NCBI GenBank assembly: GCA_911728435.2
Contig: OU452199.1
Coordinates: 44,285,004-44,349,003 of the forward strand
From: Apoderus coryli
Lineage: Eukaryota > Arthropoda > Insecta > Coleoptera > Attelabidae
Length of the DNA stretch: 64,000 nt
Reading direction: 5' to 3'
The translations under genes were made by a program, and so were the position numbers. Below the pieces are notes generated by a model that saw only the letters and a list, made by a program, of their open reading frames with translations, had not been told where the DNA came from and did no database searches. Shown here one piece after another: positions 46,701 through 57,497 of the stretch. Within the stretch, counting starts at the first letter, position 1. Each line of letters begins with the position of its first letter.

Positions 46701-49700
46701 AATTTCCTTCTAACTACGCGTCTAGCTTTATATTATTTGATTTTGAGTTGTTTTGTAGGTGTTGATGAGACTAAACCGCCTCCGCCTCGGAACTGTAGCT
46801 CCAGCTACAGCATTACCTCGTTATTGGCTGATGATAGAAATTCTGTGAAACGTTCACCGACAAATTCGCCTAGTCATTTTAATCATGTTGGTGGTGGTGC
46901 GCCACAACCACCACCTCCACAACTACCGCCTACTACGATTTCTACTCCAAGTGTCCAACATCAGCATTATTGCACACCTACACCACCTGCACATCCTGAG
47001 GACAGATGGTATTCGGAGAGTGTGGATAAATTGAGATCTATTGAATTAACGGTGAGGTTTTTAAATCTTTAATTACATTTTTCTGTCTTCTCGCGATCCG
47101 TTTATTTTACTTATTCTAATTTAGACTTATTTATTTATTCTAAATCAACTCAATCCTTTGGGAATGAATTCTGAATCATCAAAATCTATTAGGAGTTAAT
47201 CCTGAATTAATAGAATCCGTTGTGAATGAATTCTGCATCAGTATTAACAGAATCCATTGGGAATTAACTGTGAACCAATTTAATCGATTGGGAATTAACT
47301 GTGAATCAATATAATCCATTGGGAATTAACTGTGAATCAACAGAATCCGCTGGGAATGTATTCTGACTCATCAAAATCTATTAGGAGTGAATTCTGAATT
47401 AATTGAATCCGTTGTGAATGAATTATGCATCAGTATTAACAGAATCCATTGGGAATTAACTGTCAATCAATTTAATCCATTGGGAATTAACTGTGAATCA
47501 ATATAATCCTTTGGGAACTAATTCTGAATCATCAAAATCTATTAGGAGTTAATTCTGAATTAATAGAATCCGTTGTGAATGAATTCTGCATCAGTATTAA
47601 CAGAATCCATTGGAAATTAACTGTCAATCGATTTCATCCATTGGGAATTAACTGTGAATCAATATAATCCATTGGGAATTAAATGTGAATCAACAGAATC
47701 CGTTGGGAATGTTTTCTGAATCATCAAAATCTATTAGAAGTGAATTCTGAATTAATTGAATCCGTTGTGAATGAATTCTGCATCAGTATTAACAGAATCC
47801 ATTGGGAATTAACTGTGAACCAATTTAATCCATTGGGAATTAACTGTGAATCAATAGAATCCATTGGAAAGGAATTCTAAATCAACAAAATCCATCGTGA
47901 ATGAATTCTGTATCCTCATAATCTATTGAGAGTGAATTCTGAATTAATAGAATCCGTTGTGAATGAATTCTGCATCAGTATTAACAGAATCCATTGGGAA
48001 TTAACTGTGAATCAATATAATCCATTGGAAATTAAATGTGAATCAACAGAATCCGTTGGGAATGAATGAATTCTCAATCATCAAAATCTATTGGGAGTTG
48101 GGAGTGAATTCTGAATTAATAGAATCCGTTGTGAATGAATTCTGAAGCAGTATTAATAGAATCCATTGGGAATTAACTGTGAATCGATGTAATCCATTGG
48201 GAATTAAATGTGAATCAATATAATCCATTGGGAATGAATTTTAAATCAACAACATTCATCTTGAGTGAATTCTGAATCATCATAATCTATCGGGAGTGAT
48301 TTCTGAATTAATAGAATCCGTTATGAATGAATTCTGAATCGGTATTAACAGAATCCATTGGGAATTAACTGTGAATCAATATAATCTATTGGAAATGAAT
48401 TCTAAATCAACAAAAATGGATCGGTTTACTTCGGAGAACACGATATTGAAAAATAGCTCCCAGCATTACAGCACGGGAGTTATATCGAATTAATAGTTGA
48501 ATAAAATCCCCGTCCATAACAAACGAATTGATTCATCATGATAAATGTAATATTAATGTCTGTACATTTCAGAAATTAAATTAAAAGAGGAATATAAAAC
48601 TCTCGCTCATCCAGAGATCATTACGTTATTTTTTTATTTATTTTTTTATTTCATTATTCATTATTTATTATTAAAGAACAAATAAAACCATAACAAAAGG
48701 CACCAGATACAAAAAGTTTAGTAAATGGTGAATGATATCTGAATCATCAAAATCTATTGAGAGTGAATTCTGAATCAATTGAATCCGTTGTGAATGAATT
48801 CTGAACCAGTATTAACAGAATCCATTGAGAATTAACTGTGAATTAATAGAATCCATTGGAAATGAATTCTAAATCAACAAAATCCATCGTGAATGAATTC
48901 TCAATCATCAAAATCTATTGGGAGTGAATTAATACAATCCGTAGTGAATGAATTCTGAGTCAGTATTAACAGAATCCATTGGGGATTAAATGCGAATCAA
49001 TATAATCCATTGGGACTGAATTTTAAATCAACAAAATCCATCGTGAATGAATTATCAATCATCAAAATTTATCGGGAGTGATTTCTGAATTAATAGAATT
49101 CGTTGTGAATGAATTCTAAATCAGTATTAACAGAATCCATTGGGAATTAACTGTGAATCAATATAATCTATTGGGAATCAACTGTGAATTAATAGAATTT
49201 ATTGGAAATGAATTCTAAATCAACAAAATCTATCGTGAATGAATTATCAATCATCAAAATCTATTGGGAGTGAATTAATACAATCCGTAGTGAATGAATT
49301 CTGAGTCAGTATTAACAGAATCCATTGGGGATTAAATGCGAATCAATATAATCCATTGGGACTGAATTTTAAATCAACAAAATCCATCGTGAATGAATTA
49401 TCAATCATCAAAATTTATCGGGAGTGATTTCTGAATTAATAGAATTCGTTGTGAATGAATTCTAAATCAGTATTAACAGAATCCATTGGGAATTAACTGT
49501 GAATCAATATAATCTATTGGGAATTAACTGTGAATTAATAGAATTTATTGGAAATGAATTCTAAATCAACAAAATCCATCGTGAATGAATTATCATCATC
49601 AAAATCTATTGGGAGTGAATTCTGAATTAATAGAATCTGTTGTGAATAAATTCTGTATCCAGTATTAACAGAATTCATTGGGAATTAACTGTGAATCAAT

Positions 49701-52700
49701 AGAATCTATTAAGAATGAATTCTAAATCAACAAAATTCATCGTGAATGAATTCTCAATCATCAAAATCTATTGGGAGTGAATTAATACAATCCGTAGTGA
49801 ATGAATTCTGAGTCAGTATTAACAGAATCCATTGGGGATTAAATGCGAATCAATATAATCCATTGGGACTGAATTTTAAATCAACAAAATCCATCGTGAA
49901 TGAATTATCAATCATCAAAATTTATCGGGAGTGATTTCTGAATTAATAGAATTCGTTGTGAATGAATTCTAAATCAGTATTAACAGAATCCATTGGGAAT
50001 TAACTGTGAATCAATATAATCTATTGGGAATCAACTGTGAATTAATAGAATTTATTGGAAATGAATTCTAAATCAACAAAATCTATCGTGAATGAATTAT
50101 CAATCATCAAAATCTATCGGGAGTGATTTCTGAATTAATAGAATTCGTTGTGAATGAATTCTAAATCAGTATTAACAGAATCCATTGGGAATTAACTGTG
50201 AATCAATATAATCTATTGGGAATTAACTGTGAATTAATAGAATTTATTGGAAATGAATTCTAAATCAACAAAATCCATCGTGAATGAATTATCATCATCA
50301 AAATCTATTGGGAGTGAATTCTGAATTAATAGAATCTGTTGTGAATAAATTCTGTATCCAGTATTAACAGAATTCATTGGGAATTAACTGTGAATCAATA
50401 GAATCTATTAAGAATGAATTCTAAATCAACAAAATTCATCGTGAATGAATTCTCAATCATCAAAATCTATTGGGAGTGAATTAATACAATCCGTAGTGAA
50501 TGAATTCTGAGTCAGTATTAACAGAATCCATTGGGGATTAAATGCGAATCAATATAATCCATTGGGACTGAATTTTAAATCAACAAAATCCATCGTGAAT
50601 GAATTATCAATCATCAAAATTTATCGGGAGTGATTTCTGAATTAATAGAATTCGTTGTGAATGAATTCTAAATCAGTATTAACAGAATTCATTGGGAATT
50701 AACTGTGAATCAATAGAATCTATTAAGAATGAATTCTAAATCAACAAAATCCATCGTGAATGAATTCTGAATCATCAAAATCTATTGAGAGTGAATTCTG
50801 AATTAATAGAATCTGTAGTGAATGAATTCTGAGTCAGTATTAACAGAATCCATTGGGGATTAAATGCGAATCAATATAATCCATTGGGACTGAATTTTAA
50901 ATCAACAAAATCCATCGTGAATGAATTATCAATCATCAAAATTTATCGGGAGTGATTTCTGAATTAATAGAATTCGTTGTGAATGAATTCTAAATCAGTA
51001 TTAACAGAATTCATTGGGAATTAACTGTGAATCAATAGAATCTATTAAGAATGAATTCTAAATCAACAAAATCCATCGTGAATGAATTCTGAATCATCAA
51101 AATCTATTGAGAGTGAATTCTGAATTAATAGAATCTGTTGTGAATAAATTCTGCATCCAGTATTAACAGAATTCATTGGGAATTAACTGTGAATCAATAG
51201 AATCTATTAAGAATGAATTCTAAATCAACAAAATCCATCGTGAATGAATTCTGAATCATCAAAATCTATTGAGAGTGAATTCTGAATTAATAGAATCCGT
51301 TATTAACAGAATCCTTTGAGAATTAACTGTGAATCAATAGAATCTATTGGGAATATAAATAATAATCAACAAAATCAATCGTGAAAGAATTTTGAATCCT
51401 CAAATTATATTGGGAGTATATTCTAAATCAATAGAATTAGTTCTGAATGAATTCAAATCATCATAACCCATGGTTAGTTCATTCTGTCTTGGCTTCGACA
51501 AACACCGCTTCTGAATTATCCCAGTTCTTGCACAACTCTGTTATATCCGAGGTTATATCTTTTGCCCAGATTCCTCCCCATCCCCTATTCCATTAGGTAA
51601 CTCTCCTAAACTAAATTCCTCATCTCTGTCTGGTCCTAAATCAGTCCCATTTGTCTCCTAAATCTCTTCCTTTTATATACTCCCGATTATCTTTTCTTAT
51701 CTTCACCTCCCTGAAAAAATGATACTGATGATGATGATCGAAATTTATTTTAATTTAGCAACCGGAGAAATGCGGGTACCCCTCTTATCCCCCACCACCG
51801 CATCATCATCAATCATACCTAGGTCACCATCCGTACGTCTATCCATTTGCACCGGCGGTAGCGCCATATTACGGTCCTGGAGTGTATGGACGCGGTTATA
51901 TGGTACCCACAATCTATCCCCATCATCCGCATCATGTGGCGCCACCTATACATCTGACTGCTACTCGACATGAGGCTGTTGCACCGCCGCAATGTTCCTG
52001 GTCACCGGAAACGACTACAGTGACAACAAACAGACACAGCGGGGCTGGTAATGGGGCTGTGGTTATGGTGGAGAGGGAGAAAGTTGATGGTAGTATTGGT
52101 GAGTACGATTTTATGACAATAGTATATTGTTTACAGGATTTACAAGCATAAAATCGATGAGTATGTCAGTTTTTGTCAAGTTGCCCTATGAATGTCGTCA
52201 ATCTTGGATCTATCTATTCATTTTGAAGTGATCTTAGCCGAATTTCTCGAGGATTCTGATAAAAGAGGACTCATCCGTCCCAAGAATCTTATATGTAAAA
52301 ACTCAGGATTTTCTTCCGTCGCGTTTAAAAGTCACTGGCAAAATCTTGTTATTTTTTCAGCATCACCAGGTGCAAATTCTGAACAGGCTGTAGGTGATAT
52401 GCATTCTCTATTTGGATAGCGTCTACGATTTTTTTTTTTGTAAAGACTCCGTTCGACCTAAGTCCCCGGTTTCACTGCAGCCTCATGGGCTTATTGTGAA
52501 TAGTCCCCATATATTATGCCACCCAATCCTGCAGCCCTGTGCCCTCCACTAACTTGTGGAGTTCAGTTATGCCCATGCATGTCTATGATGTCATCCCCAA
52601 TACATACCCCAATTTTGGTATGTCCCCGATAAGTGGGTACAGTTCCTCCCACCCCTCGCAGTCTAATGAATGCCGCCCCCGCCTCCATCCTTACCATGAT

Positions 52701-54617
52701 GTACAAGGGTGGGAGATTCAGCAATACTTCCATTGCGGCTGTCGGAGTAGTTCTAAAAGCGCCCGTCATTGCTAAGCAGGCAAGTCTTTGTACCCTGCCC
52801 AACTCAGCAATGGCGGTATGCTGTTCCGTTTTCGTCCACCAAATTAGCGACGAGTATGTTATCATAGGTCTGACAACCAGTGCATCATCTTTGGATTTAG
52901 TCCCCATGTTTTCCTATGAGAGCGTCTGAGTAACATAAACGTTCTCTCCGCTCTTGCTCTGATTCTTTTAAGATGTGCGGTCCAGGTAAGCTTTGAGTCT
53001 AGAGTGACCCCTAAATACTTTACCTCCCCGGACATTCTTACGATTTCGCCTTGAAGTTACAGTGGTCCTAGTACCTCTGTTTTCTTCCTCCTGGTGAAAG
53101 CGATCGTTGCTGACTTTAACTGGCTCATTCTTAGTCCCTGTTCCAAAGTCCAGCTTGTTGCTATATCAAGGGCCCGTTGCATACGTTCCCTTACTATGCT
53201 ATTAAACTTTCCCTGGACATGTATGACTAGGTCGTCTACAAAACCCAGAACCCCAAATCCTTCATTGGCCAGAACTCTTAGTAACTCGTCTATAACAAGG
53301 TTCCACATCAGAGGAGACAGTACTCCCCCCTGCGGGCACCCTCGTACAGGCTTTGCTATTATTGTATCCCCCATTACTGAGGTACATACCATTCTTCCTT
53401 TAAGCATACAGTTTATCCACCTGCAGCAGGTCGCATTGATGCCTCGTTGCCTCAGTGCTCCTAGGATTGAATTCATTAGAACGTTATCGAAGGCTCCCTG
53501 TATATCCAGGGGTATTCCGCCTTACTTACTAGCTGATGCAGCGCTGTCTCAGTCGACATGCCGCATCTAAACGCATATTGTAGTGGCACTATCTCCAGAG
53601 CCCCGTCCCGAATATGTCTATCTAGCGTCTACGATAGTCACGTTTCTGCTTTTGTAGTTCTCTGTCTGCTACTAATGTTCCCTCTTTCGAAACTGGACCA
53701 CCCAGTGTATAATAAGCTGGTCGTTGGCGTTTGTCTTGCCATTTAATTACAACTAAGATTAATTCAATTCAGAAAAAAATCGGTTGTGTCGCCCCAAAAC
53801 TTTTCCCGACAACATATAATATAATCAAAAGTATATGACCTGCGTAACGACACAGAATTTTAATAATTCTTATAATTGTATTATTTCCAATAAACTAACC
53901 TAACAAACTAATTACTTTATTCAAAAATGGACAAAAAAATATTGTCAGAGGTGGGATTCGAACCCAGAACCTTTCGCATGCGAAGCGCACTCTCTATCAA
54001 TGAAGCCAAAACCTCTTTCAAATTACTGTACATTACATACGAGTACATACATTAAAATTTAGCTGAACTGGTTAAAGCGTTTAGGCGCTATCGTGGAAGA
54101 ATACATACAGACAGATTTCCATCTTGAAATGGTCTTAATCGTCTCAAAGAACTTCAAAATGGTTATATCCGTCTTTAACTTTTTTTTTTGTGATGAAATA
54201 ATTTTAATTAATTTAATGTTTTATATTTTGTAAATAATACTATTATTATTAATCATGCATATATTTTGTTTTAAATAATTTCAGCTATACAAAATAATAA
54301 TAATATTAATTTGTTTTTAATAAATAAATAAACGATTTATTGTGTGATAATATTTTACAAATAACATTTACAAAATAATAATACATTATAATTATCGTAC
54401 ATATTATACATCTAATATTAAATATACATCTGGTACGACAATCACATCACACAAAAGGAAAGAGATTTGGCTTTAGCCATTCTCAATTTTTTTTTAGCAT
54501 GTTCATAATAGGGAACTAAAATATGTACCCAAGGTGTTGATTAATATTATTGTATTGTTACTTTTTCTTTTTTTTTTTTCAGATATGCCGTTGAATCTTT
54601 CAAAACATCCTGGATGA
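40590..54617 (+). CDS. H: Hairless, Su(H) co-repressor of Notch signalling
   Basis: Hairless binds Su(H)/CSL in the nucleus and recruits Groucho and CtBP to silence Notch targets. Plus-strand exons: 40590-40785, 43611-43754, 46133-46421, 46475-46698, 46759-47051, 51759-52098, 54583-54617; GT-AG introns, phases close, 506 residues. Su(H)-binding domain: GGRLKFFK-DGKFILELERA (58-77) and WVSVPRKTFWPP, split between exons 1 and 2; L61, F63, L71 and L73 have the spacing of the fly contact residues. Exon 3 is basic (KLTRRSLKRRRP, RRKR, likely NLS). Exon 4 has SPRKRFLREMEKD. Exon 5 has YSITSLL (301-307), the eh1-like Groucho motif. Exon 6 is His/Pro/Tyr-rich. Exon 7 ends PLNLSKH (498-504), the CtBP motif. 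The ATG at 40590 (MHISDVT) was preferred; 40650 (MSETEG) is possible. It is much shorter than fly Hairless. Confidence 0.95.
41680..43605 (+). mobile_element. LINE (Jockey/CR1-like) in Hairless intron 1
   Basis: Successive plus-strand frames read KLWKFVQDKKRTSRISGLM (linker), LKPKMTSGCDGVPAFILRDC, NYRPISILSNFSKVFDKI, HGFFHRRSTTTNLVEFLQA, VDVVYTDFSKAFDKLNH and LFADDLKVF (catalytic box). The C-terminal frame ends near 43511. There are at least five frame breaks. The 3' end is AATAAAG followed by an (ATT)n tail that runs to within 4-5 nt of the Hairless exon 2 acceptor. It shares domain order and motifs with the elements at 11.5 and 16.2 kb but lies in the opposite orientation. It is 5' truncated. 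Confidence 0.9.
43611..43754 (+). CDS. H: Hairless exon 2 (second half of Su(H)-binding domain)
   Basis: The acceptor is attattattatttgtag and the donor is agtggtaagt. The exon encodes DGKFILELERAREGERVSW, then VSVPRKTFWPPQG and a Ser/Thr-rich end. Both splice junctions are phase 1, so the exon could be skipped without a frame change, but that would remove half of the Su(H) contact surface. Confidence 0.93.
44267..46032 (-). mobile_element. mariner element with internal insertion, in Hairless intron 2
   Basis: The ends are 31-bp inverted repeats (CGAGGCATGTTTTTTAAGTA and CGAGGCACGTTTTTTTAGTA) and the element is flanked by TA. The transposase lies on the minus strand in two parts. 45915-45418 carries the paired HTH with ERSGRPSVV and the first catalytic block VTGDETWVS. 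44901-44458 carries SARKIMCTVFWDRKG, VLLHDNTRPHVA (second Asp) and HPPYSPDLAPSDYHLF (third Asp, DD34D type). Between them about 480 bp of foreign DNA is inserted, and 51 bp around DETW are duplicated (44896-44946 and 45425-45475, one mismatch). Without the insert the element would be about 1.29 kb, the normal mariner size. Confidence 0.93.
45226..45318. repeat. hairpin MITE inside the mariner insertion
   Basis: TTAAAGCTCAT...CCGCCACTATTT faces AAATAGTGGCG...ATGAGCTTTAA across a spacer of about 25 nt. It is a small foldback within the extra segment that splits the mariner. Confidence 0.6.
46133..46421 (+). CDS. H: Hairless exon 3 (basic, NLS-like)
   Basis: The acceptor is acaaactttcag and the donor is accaggtgagt. 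The exon encodes VSDDNSSIQSSPWQRDHSW, then TPSKNASKELTLYYWRPKTV, KLTRRSLKRRRPYSTVKEE and a second basic cluster, NVRRKRIVRRSL. The conserved block around ELTLYYWRPK lies between the Su(H)-binding domain and the basic clusters. Confidence 0.9.
46475..46698 (+). CDS. H: Hairless exon 4
   Basis: It encodes TPPRSEMVVSPRKRFLREM, then EKDNSNKQQIMEEANNSS and ends at LEHPING. It is flanked by two tiny introns, 53 nt upstream and 60 nt downstream. SPRKRFLREMEKD resembles a conserved Hairless block. Confidence 0.9.
46699..46758 (+). other. H: 60-nt in-frame, stop-free intron of Hairless
   Basis: It starts gtaatttcct and ends gagttgttttgtag, a good GT-AG intron with a U-rich 3' part. Its length is a multiple of three and it contains no stop. 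Retention would insert 20 mostly hydrophobic residues (around LALYYLILSCFVG). I treat it as an intron because that segment is out of character with the protein. Confidence 0.75.
46759..47051 (+). CDS. H: Hairless exon 5 (Groucho-binding motif)
   Basis: It encodes VDETKPPPPRNCSSS followed by YSITSLLADDRN, matching the YSIxSLL motif that recruits Groucho in fly Hairless. Pro-rich sequence and PAHPEDRWYSESVDKLRSIE follow. The donor is acggtgagg (phase 0). The next intron is 4.7 kb and mostly satellite. Confidence 0.92.
47130..51450. repeat. H: 4.3-kb satellite array, ~31-bp unit, in Hairless intron 5
   Basis: The units are of the type gaattctgaatcatcaaaat plus ctattgggagt, about 31 bp with 37-bp variants. 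Many carry GAATTC (EcoRI). Higher-order blocks recur; the variant ggggattaaatgcgaatc appears near 48981, 49327, 49833, 50533 and 50853. A non-repetitive segment of about 310 bp (48416-48727) interrupts the array. No coding. Confidence 0.93.
51759..52098 (+). CDS. H: Hairless exon 6 (His/Pro/Tyr-rich)
   Basis: The acceptor is ttttaatttag, phase 0 in and phase 1 out. It encodes QPEKCGYPSYPPPPHHHQSY, then VYPFAPAVAPYYGPGVYGRG, IYPHHPHHVAPPIHL and a Thr/Gly-rich end. The Tyr/Pro/His low-complexity block is typical of the C-terminal third of insect Hairless (inference). Confidence 0.9.
52430..53640 (-). mobile_element. R1/LOA-type LINE fragment in Hairless intron 6
   Basis: Minus-strand frames begin near 53620 with CGMSTETALHQL and GIPLDIQGAFDNVLMNSI. 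They continue as GCPQGGVLSPLMWNLVIDEL and the catalytic box as GFVDDLVIH instead of YADD (53476-53057). After frame changes come VKYLGVTLDSKLTW and an RNase H-proximal segment, ITYSSLIWW (52907-52563). GCPQGGVLSP with DIQGAFDN separates it from the Jockey-like elements elsewhere in this window. Broken and truncated at both ends. Confidence 0.85.
53944..54019 (-). other. tRNA-Ala-like sequence (pseudogene or SINE head)
   Basis: The minus strand contains GGTTCGAATCC (an exact B box with a T-loop), TGGG/CCCA arm pairing, an anticodon-like loop TTCGCAT (CGC, Ala), an A-box-like GGCTTCATTGATAGAG and possible acceptor halves GAAAGAG/CTCTGAC with 5 of 7 pairs. The anticodon is displaced about 4 nt and the D stem is weak. 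A tRNA pseudogene or tRNA-derived SINE is therefore likelier than a working tRNA. Confidence 0.4.
54583..54617 (+). CDS. H: Hairless exon 7 (CtBP-binding C-terminus)
   Basis: A long polypyrimidine tract and cag acceptor precede 35 nt that complete Asp and encode MPLNLSKHPG and a stop. PLNLSKH is the CtBP-recruiting motif at the end of fly Hairless. The exon is too short for ordinary ORF detection. It is supported by matching phase (1) with exon 6 and by the motif. Confidence 0.95.
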
Positions 54618-55660
54618 TAACTTTCCCAAAAATCATTGTGCCTTCTTCCAAATTTTGCTTTATTTAGGTACTTCTAACAAAACAAATAAAAAAAAACAAA
54701 AATATATAATATATTTTTCTAAAAAGAGAAAAAATTGAACTAATAAGTAAAATGTAAAAGTTACATTAAAAAAAAAATTAATTGAAAATAAAATTGTTTT
54801 AGGTAATTTCTGTACCTATTCTTTTACAATAAAAATCAAAAGTGATACAAAGCAAACAGTGACTAAATGTGCAAAGATTTATATTAAATGGGCATTTTGA
54901 ATTTGAACAAGATACAGCAGTCTTGAACTGCGCTAGAATATGTTGAACACCCGATAGTCCTCGACGTTAATTAGTACACATTTCCCAATTGAATGTGTGT
55001 GTTTTTTGTTGTTGCTTATGATATCTCGTTCCAGACCCGGATACTCCTGCCTCAGTCCTTTGATTGATCTTGGAGCTATCTGTAATCCATCTAATAATAT
55101 TTACTTTGATGTTTCTCCTGGAACTTAGCTTGATGATGAAATTTATCTCAAAGTTATTATTTTTTTTTGTTGCTTGATCACTAGAGAGTTAGAGATGGGA
55201 TGGTTTCTGTCAGGACCAGTGATTTCTTATTATTCGTTCTCCAGATTGTAGATTGTTTTAGGCGGTTTGGCCTCCCCTCACTTCGACCTGCAGAAGATCT
55301 TTTGTGAATGACCTAATCTATGATTTTGATTTTCTTGTTTTTTTAATTTTATTATTTTAATAGTAGCTATGAAATTAACCACTTTGAGAAAAAAGTTTAT
55401 TAGTGTTTTTTGCACAATTGGTTTTGAAAATATGTTCATAAAATTAAAAAAAAAAAAACAAAAAAATAAAATCATTAAAAATGTTATTTTTGATATACCC
55501 TGTATAGTAATCGTAAATTTGGCATTTGAAATTGCAGTTTCGACACAAGCAGACGTTTTTATAAAGAATGACTTTTTCTTCTAAATCGACAAATAAAAAA
55601 GTTTTTCCTCTTCCAAACTCTATCCGTGGACACATTGTAGAGAAGTCCCTCGATGATATA
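54618..55660 (+). other. H: Hairless 3' UTR (presumed) and downstream sequence
   Basis: No coding frame of note. AATAAA-type signals occur near 54682, 54790 and 54829, any of which could end a short 3' UTR. The true end cannot be chosen from sequence alone. Confidence 0.4.
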
Positions 55661-56962
55661 TTGGGTCTGCCAGATAACTTTTTTTTTTGAAAATGCTATA
55701 AAAGAAAAACTGCTGAATATTTTCTCAAATTTCTTTTTTTATTTGAAAGTACAATCCTTCCGGTTAATAATGACAAATAATTTCATTCAAATGGCTGCCT
55801 CGGCTGGCCATGCAGTAGCCTACACGATCGATCCAATTTTTAAGCACATTATCGATTGTGTGCAGTTGTATTTCAGCAATGGCTTAACGAATATTGTCCT
55901 TTAAAGCGTCAATTGTCTCTGGCTTGTCGGCGTAACACTTATCTTTGACGGCACCCCACAAATAATAGTCCAACGGTGTCAAATCGCAGCTCCGAGGTGG
56001 CCAAACGACATCAGCTCGGCGGCTGATAATGCGATCTTCAAAAACAGGGCGCAAAACATCGAGTGTAGCTTCGGCTGTGTGGCACGTAGCGCCGTCCTGT
56101 TGAAACCAAATGTTGCCAATATCCTCTTCTTCAATTTTTGTGAACAAAAATTCGTTCAACATGGCCCGATAACGATCGCCATTGACTGTAACGGCCACTC
56201 CTTGTTCATTTTCGAAGAAAAATGGCCCAATTATGCCTCCGGACTAAAATCCGCACCAAACAGTGACTCGTTTTGGGTGCATCGGCTTTTCAATGTATGC
56301 GTGCGGGTTTTCTGTGCCCCAAATGCGACAATTTTGCTTGTTTACATACCCGCCAAGATCAAAATGAGCTTCATCTGAAAAGATTATTTTTTTGGCAAAA
56401 TCGGCATCTTCTGTAAGTCGATCGCAGGCCCACCGAGCGAAGCGAAAACGCATTGGATGGTCAGTTGGCTTCAACTCCTGAACCAATTGGACTTTGTATG
56501 GCGTCATACCAAGGTCTTTATGCAAAATTCGTCTCAATGATGTCTCCGAAATGTTCAATTGTTGAGACCGACGGTGAATTGATGTTGATGGCGCTTCACG
56601 CACACTTTCTGCCACAGCAGCAATATTCTCGGGTGTACGCACTGTTTTTGGCTTTTCACGCTTTGGTTTATCGATGAGGATGCCAGTTTCTTTCACTTTT
56701 TTCACGAGATAACGAACATACGGAGCTGACGGTGCTTCTCTTCTTCCAAAATCCGTACGCAATTTTCGCACACATTCTGCAACATTACCATGATTTTCAA
56801 AGTAATGTCGCAATATTTCCCAGCGTTGTTCAAGCGTATACACAACCATATTCGTTCAGCGGAAGGATAAAACTAATTATCTGTCAAATCAGACATGAGC
56901 TAAGTTTTACCCTTCACGAAATAAGCACTAGTTGAAAAAAAAAACATTAGATGGCGGACCCG
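55661..56962 (-). mobile_element. rosa-type (DD41D) Tc1/mariner element
   Basis: The ends are inverted repeats (TTGGGTCTGCCAGATAAC and, reverse complemented, TCGGGTCCGCCATCTAAT) followed by T-runs, flanked by TA on both sides (55659-55660 and 56963-56964). At 1302 bp it is full length. It lies just downstream of Hairless. Confidence 0.93.
55764..56849 (-). pseudogene. DD41D transposase with two nonsense changes
   Basis: The cut-and-paste transposase frame begins MVVYTLEQRWEILRHYF with a helix-turn-helix N-terminus. Catalytic blocks are IIFSDEAHFDLGGYV (first Asp), WFQQDGATCHTA (second) and DLTPLDYYLWG (third). The second and third Asp are separated by 41 residues, which defines the rosa/DD41D group. 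The frame is broken only by TAG after VTVWCGF and TAA after LKDNIR; the sequence on both sides stays in frame and family-like to the stop at 55764. The first probably replaced a Trp codon (TGG). It is a recently inactivated copy. Confidence 0.92.
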
Positions 56963-56964
56963 AT

Positions 56965-57438
56965 ATCATAGCAACATGTCATATGATAAAAAGAGCACAT
57001 CATGGAGAAAATAGACCAATTATTGTCCGTAAAACTGGTCTAAACGTTGAAGAAATAGTCCCATTCTCACAGTGGCGTGCATTGTTTGTCAAGGCATTAT
57101 ATTTATTCCTTTACTTTGGTTCTGAAGTCGCAATATTTCTGAGTAGGTACGTACGTGGATTAATAAACATTTTTGCAAATGAGAAATGTCCATTATTGTA
57201 AAAAGTAAATACATTTTCGTTACTTTAAAGTCACAGATAGTATCATTTTTATGTGCAATTAACAACACAACATCTGTATGAAGGATATTTATATTAGATA
57301 TATATATATATATAGAAAAAGAAAACAAAATATATATTATATTTGTAGATATTATTACAAAAAAATCTTTAATTTTTTTTATAATTAAGGTTGTACATAA
57401 TTTATTCTATATTATTTTTATTTGGTACCATTTTTTTT

Positions 57439-57497
<59 letters not shown>

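Noticed and set aside
52192..52419. Plus-strand ORF after Hairless exon 6
   Set aside because: It is not contiguous with the exon 6 frame and lies in the intron next to a LINE; no motif.
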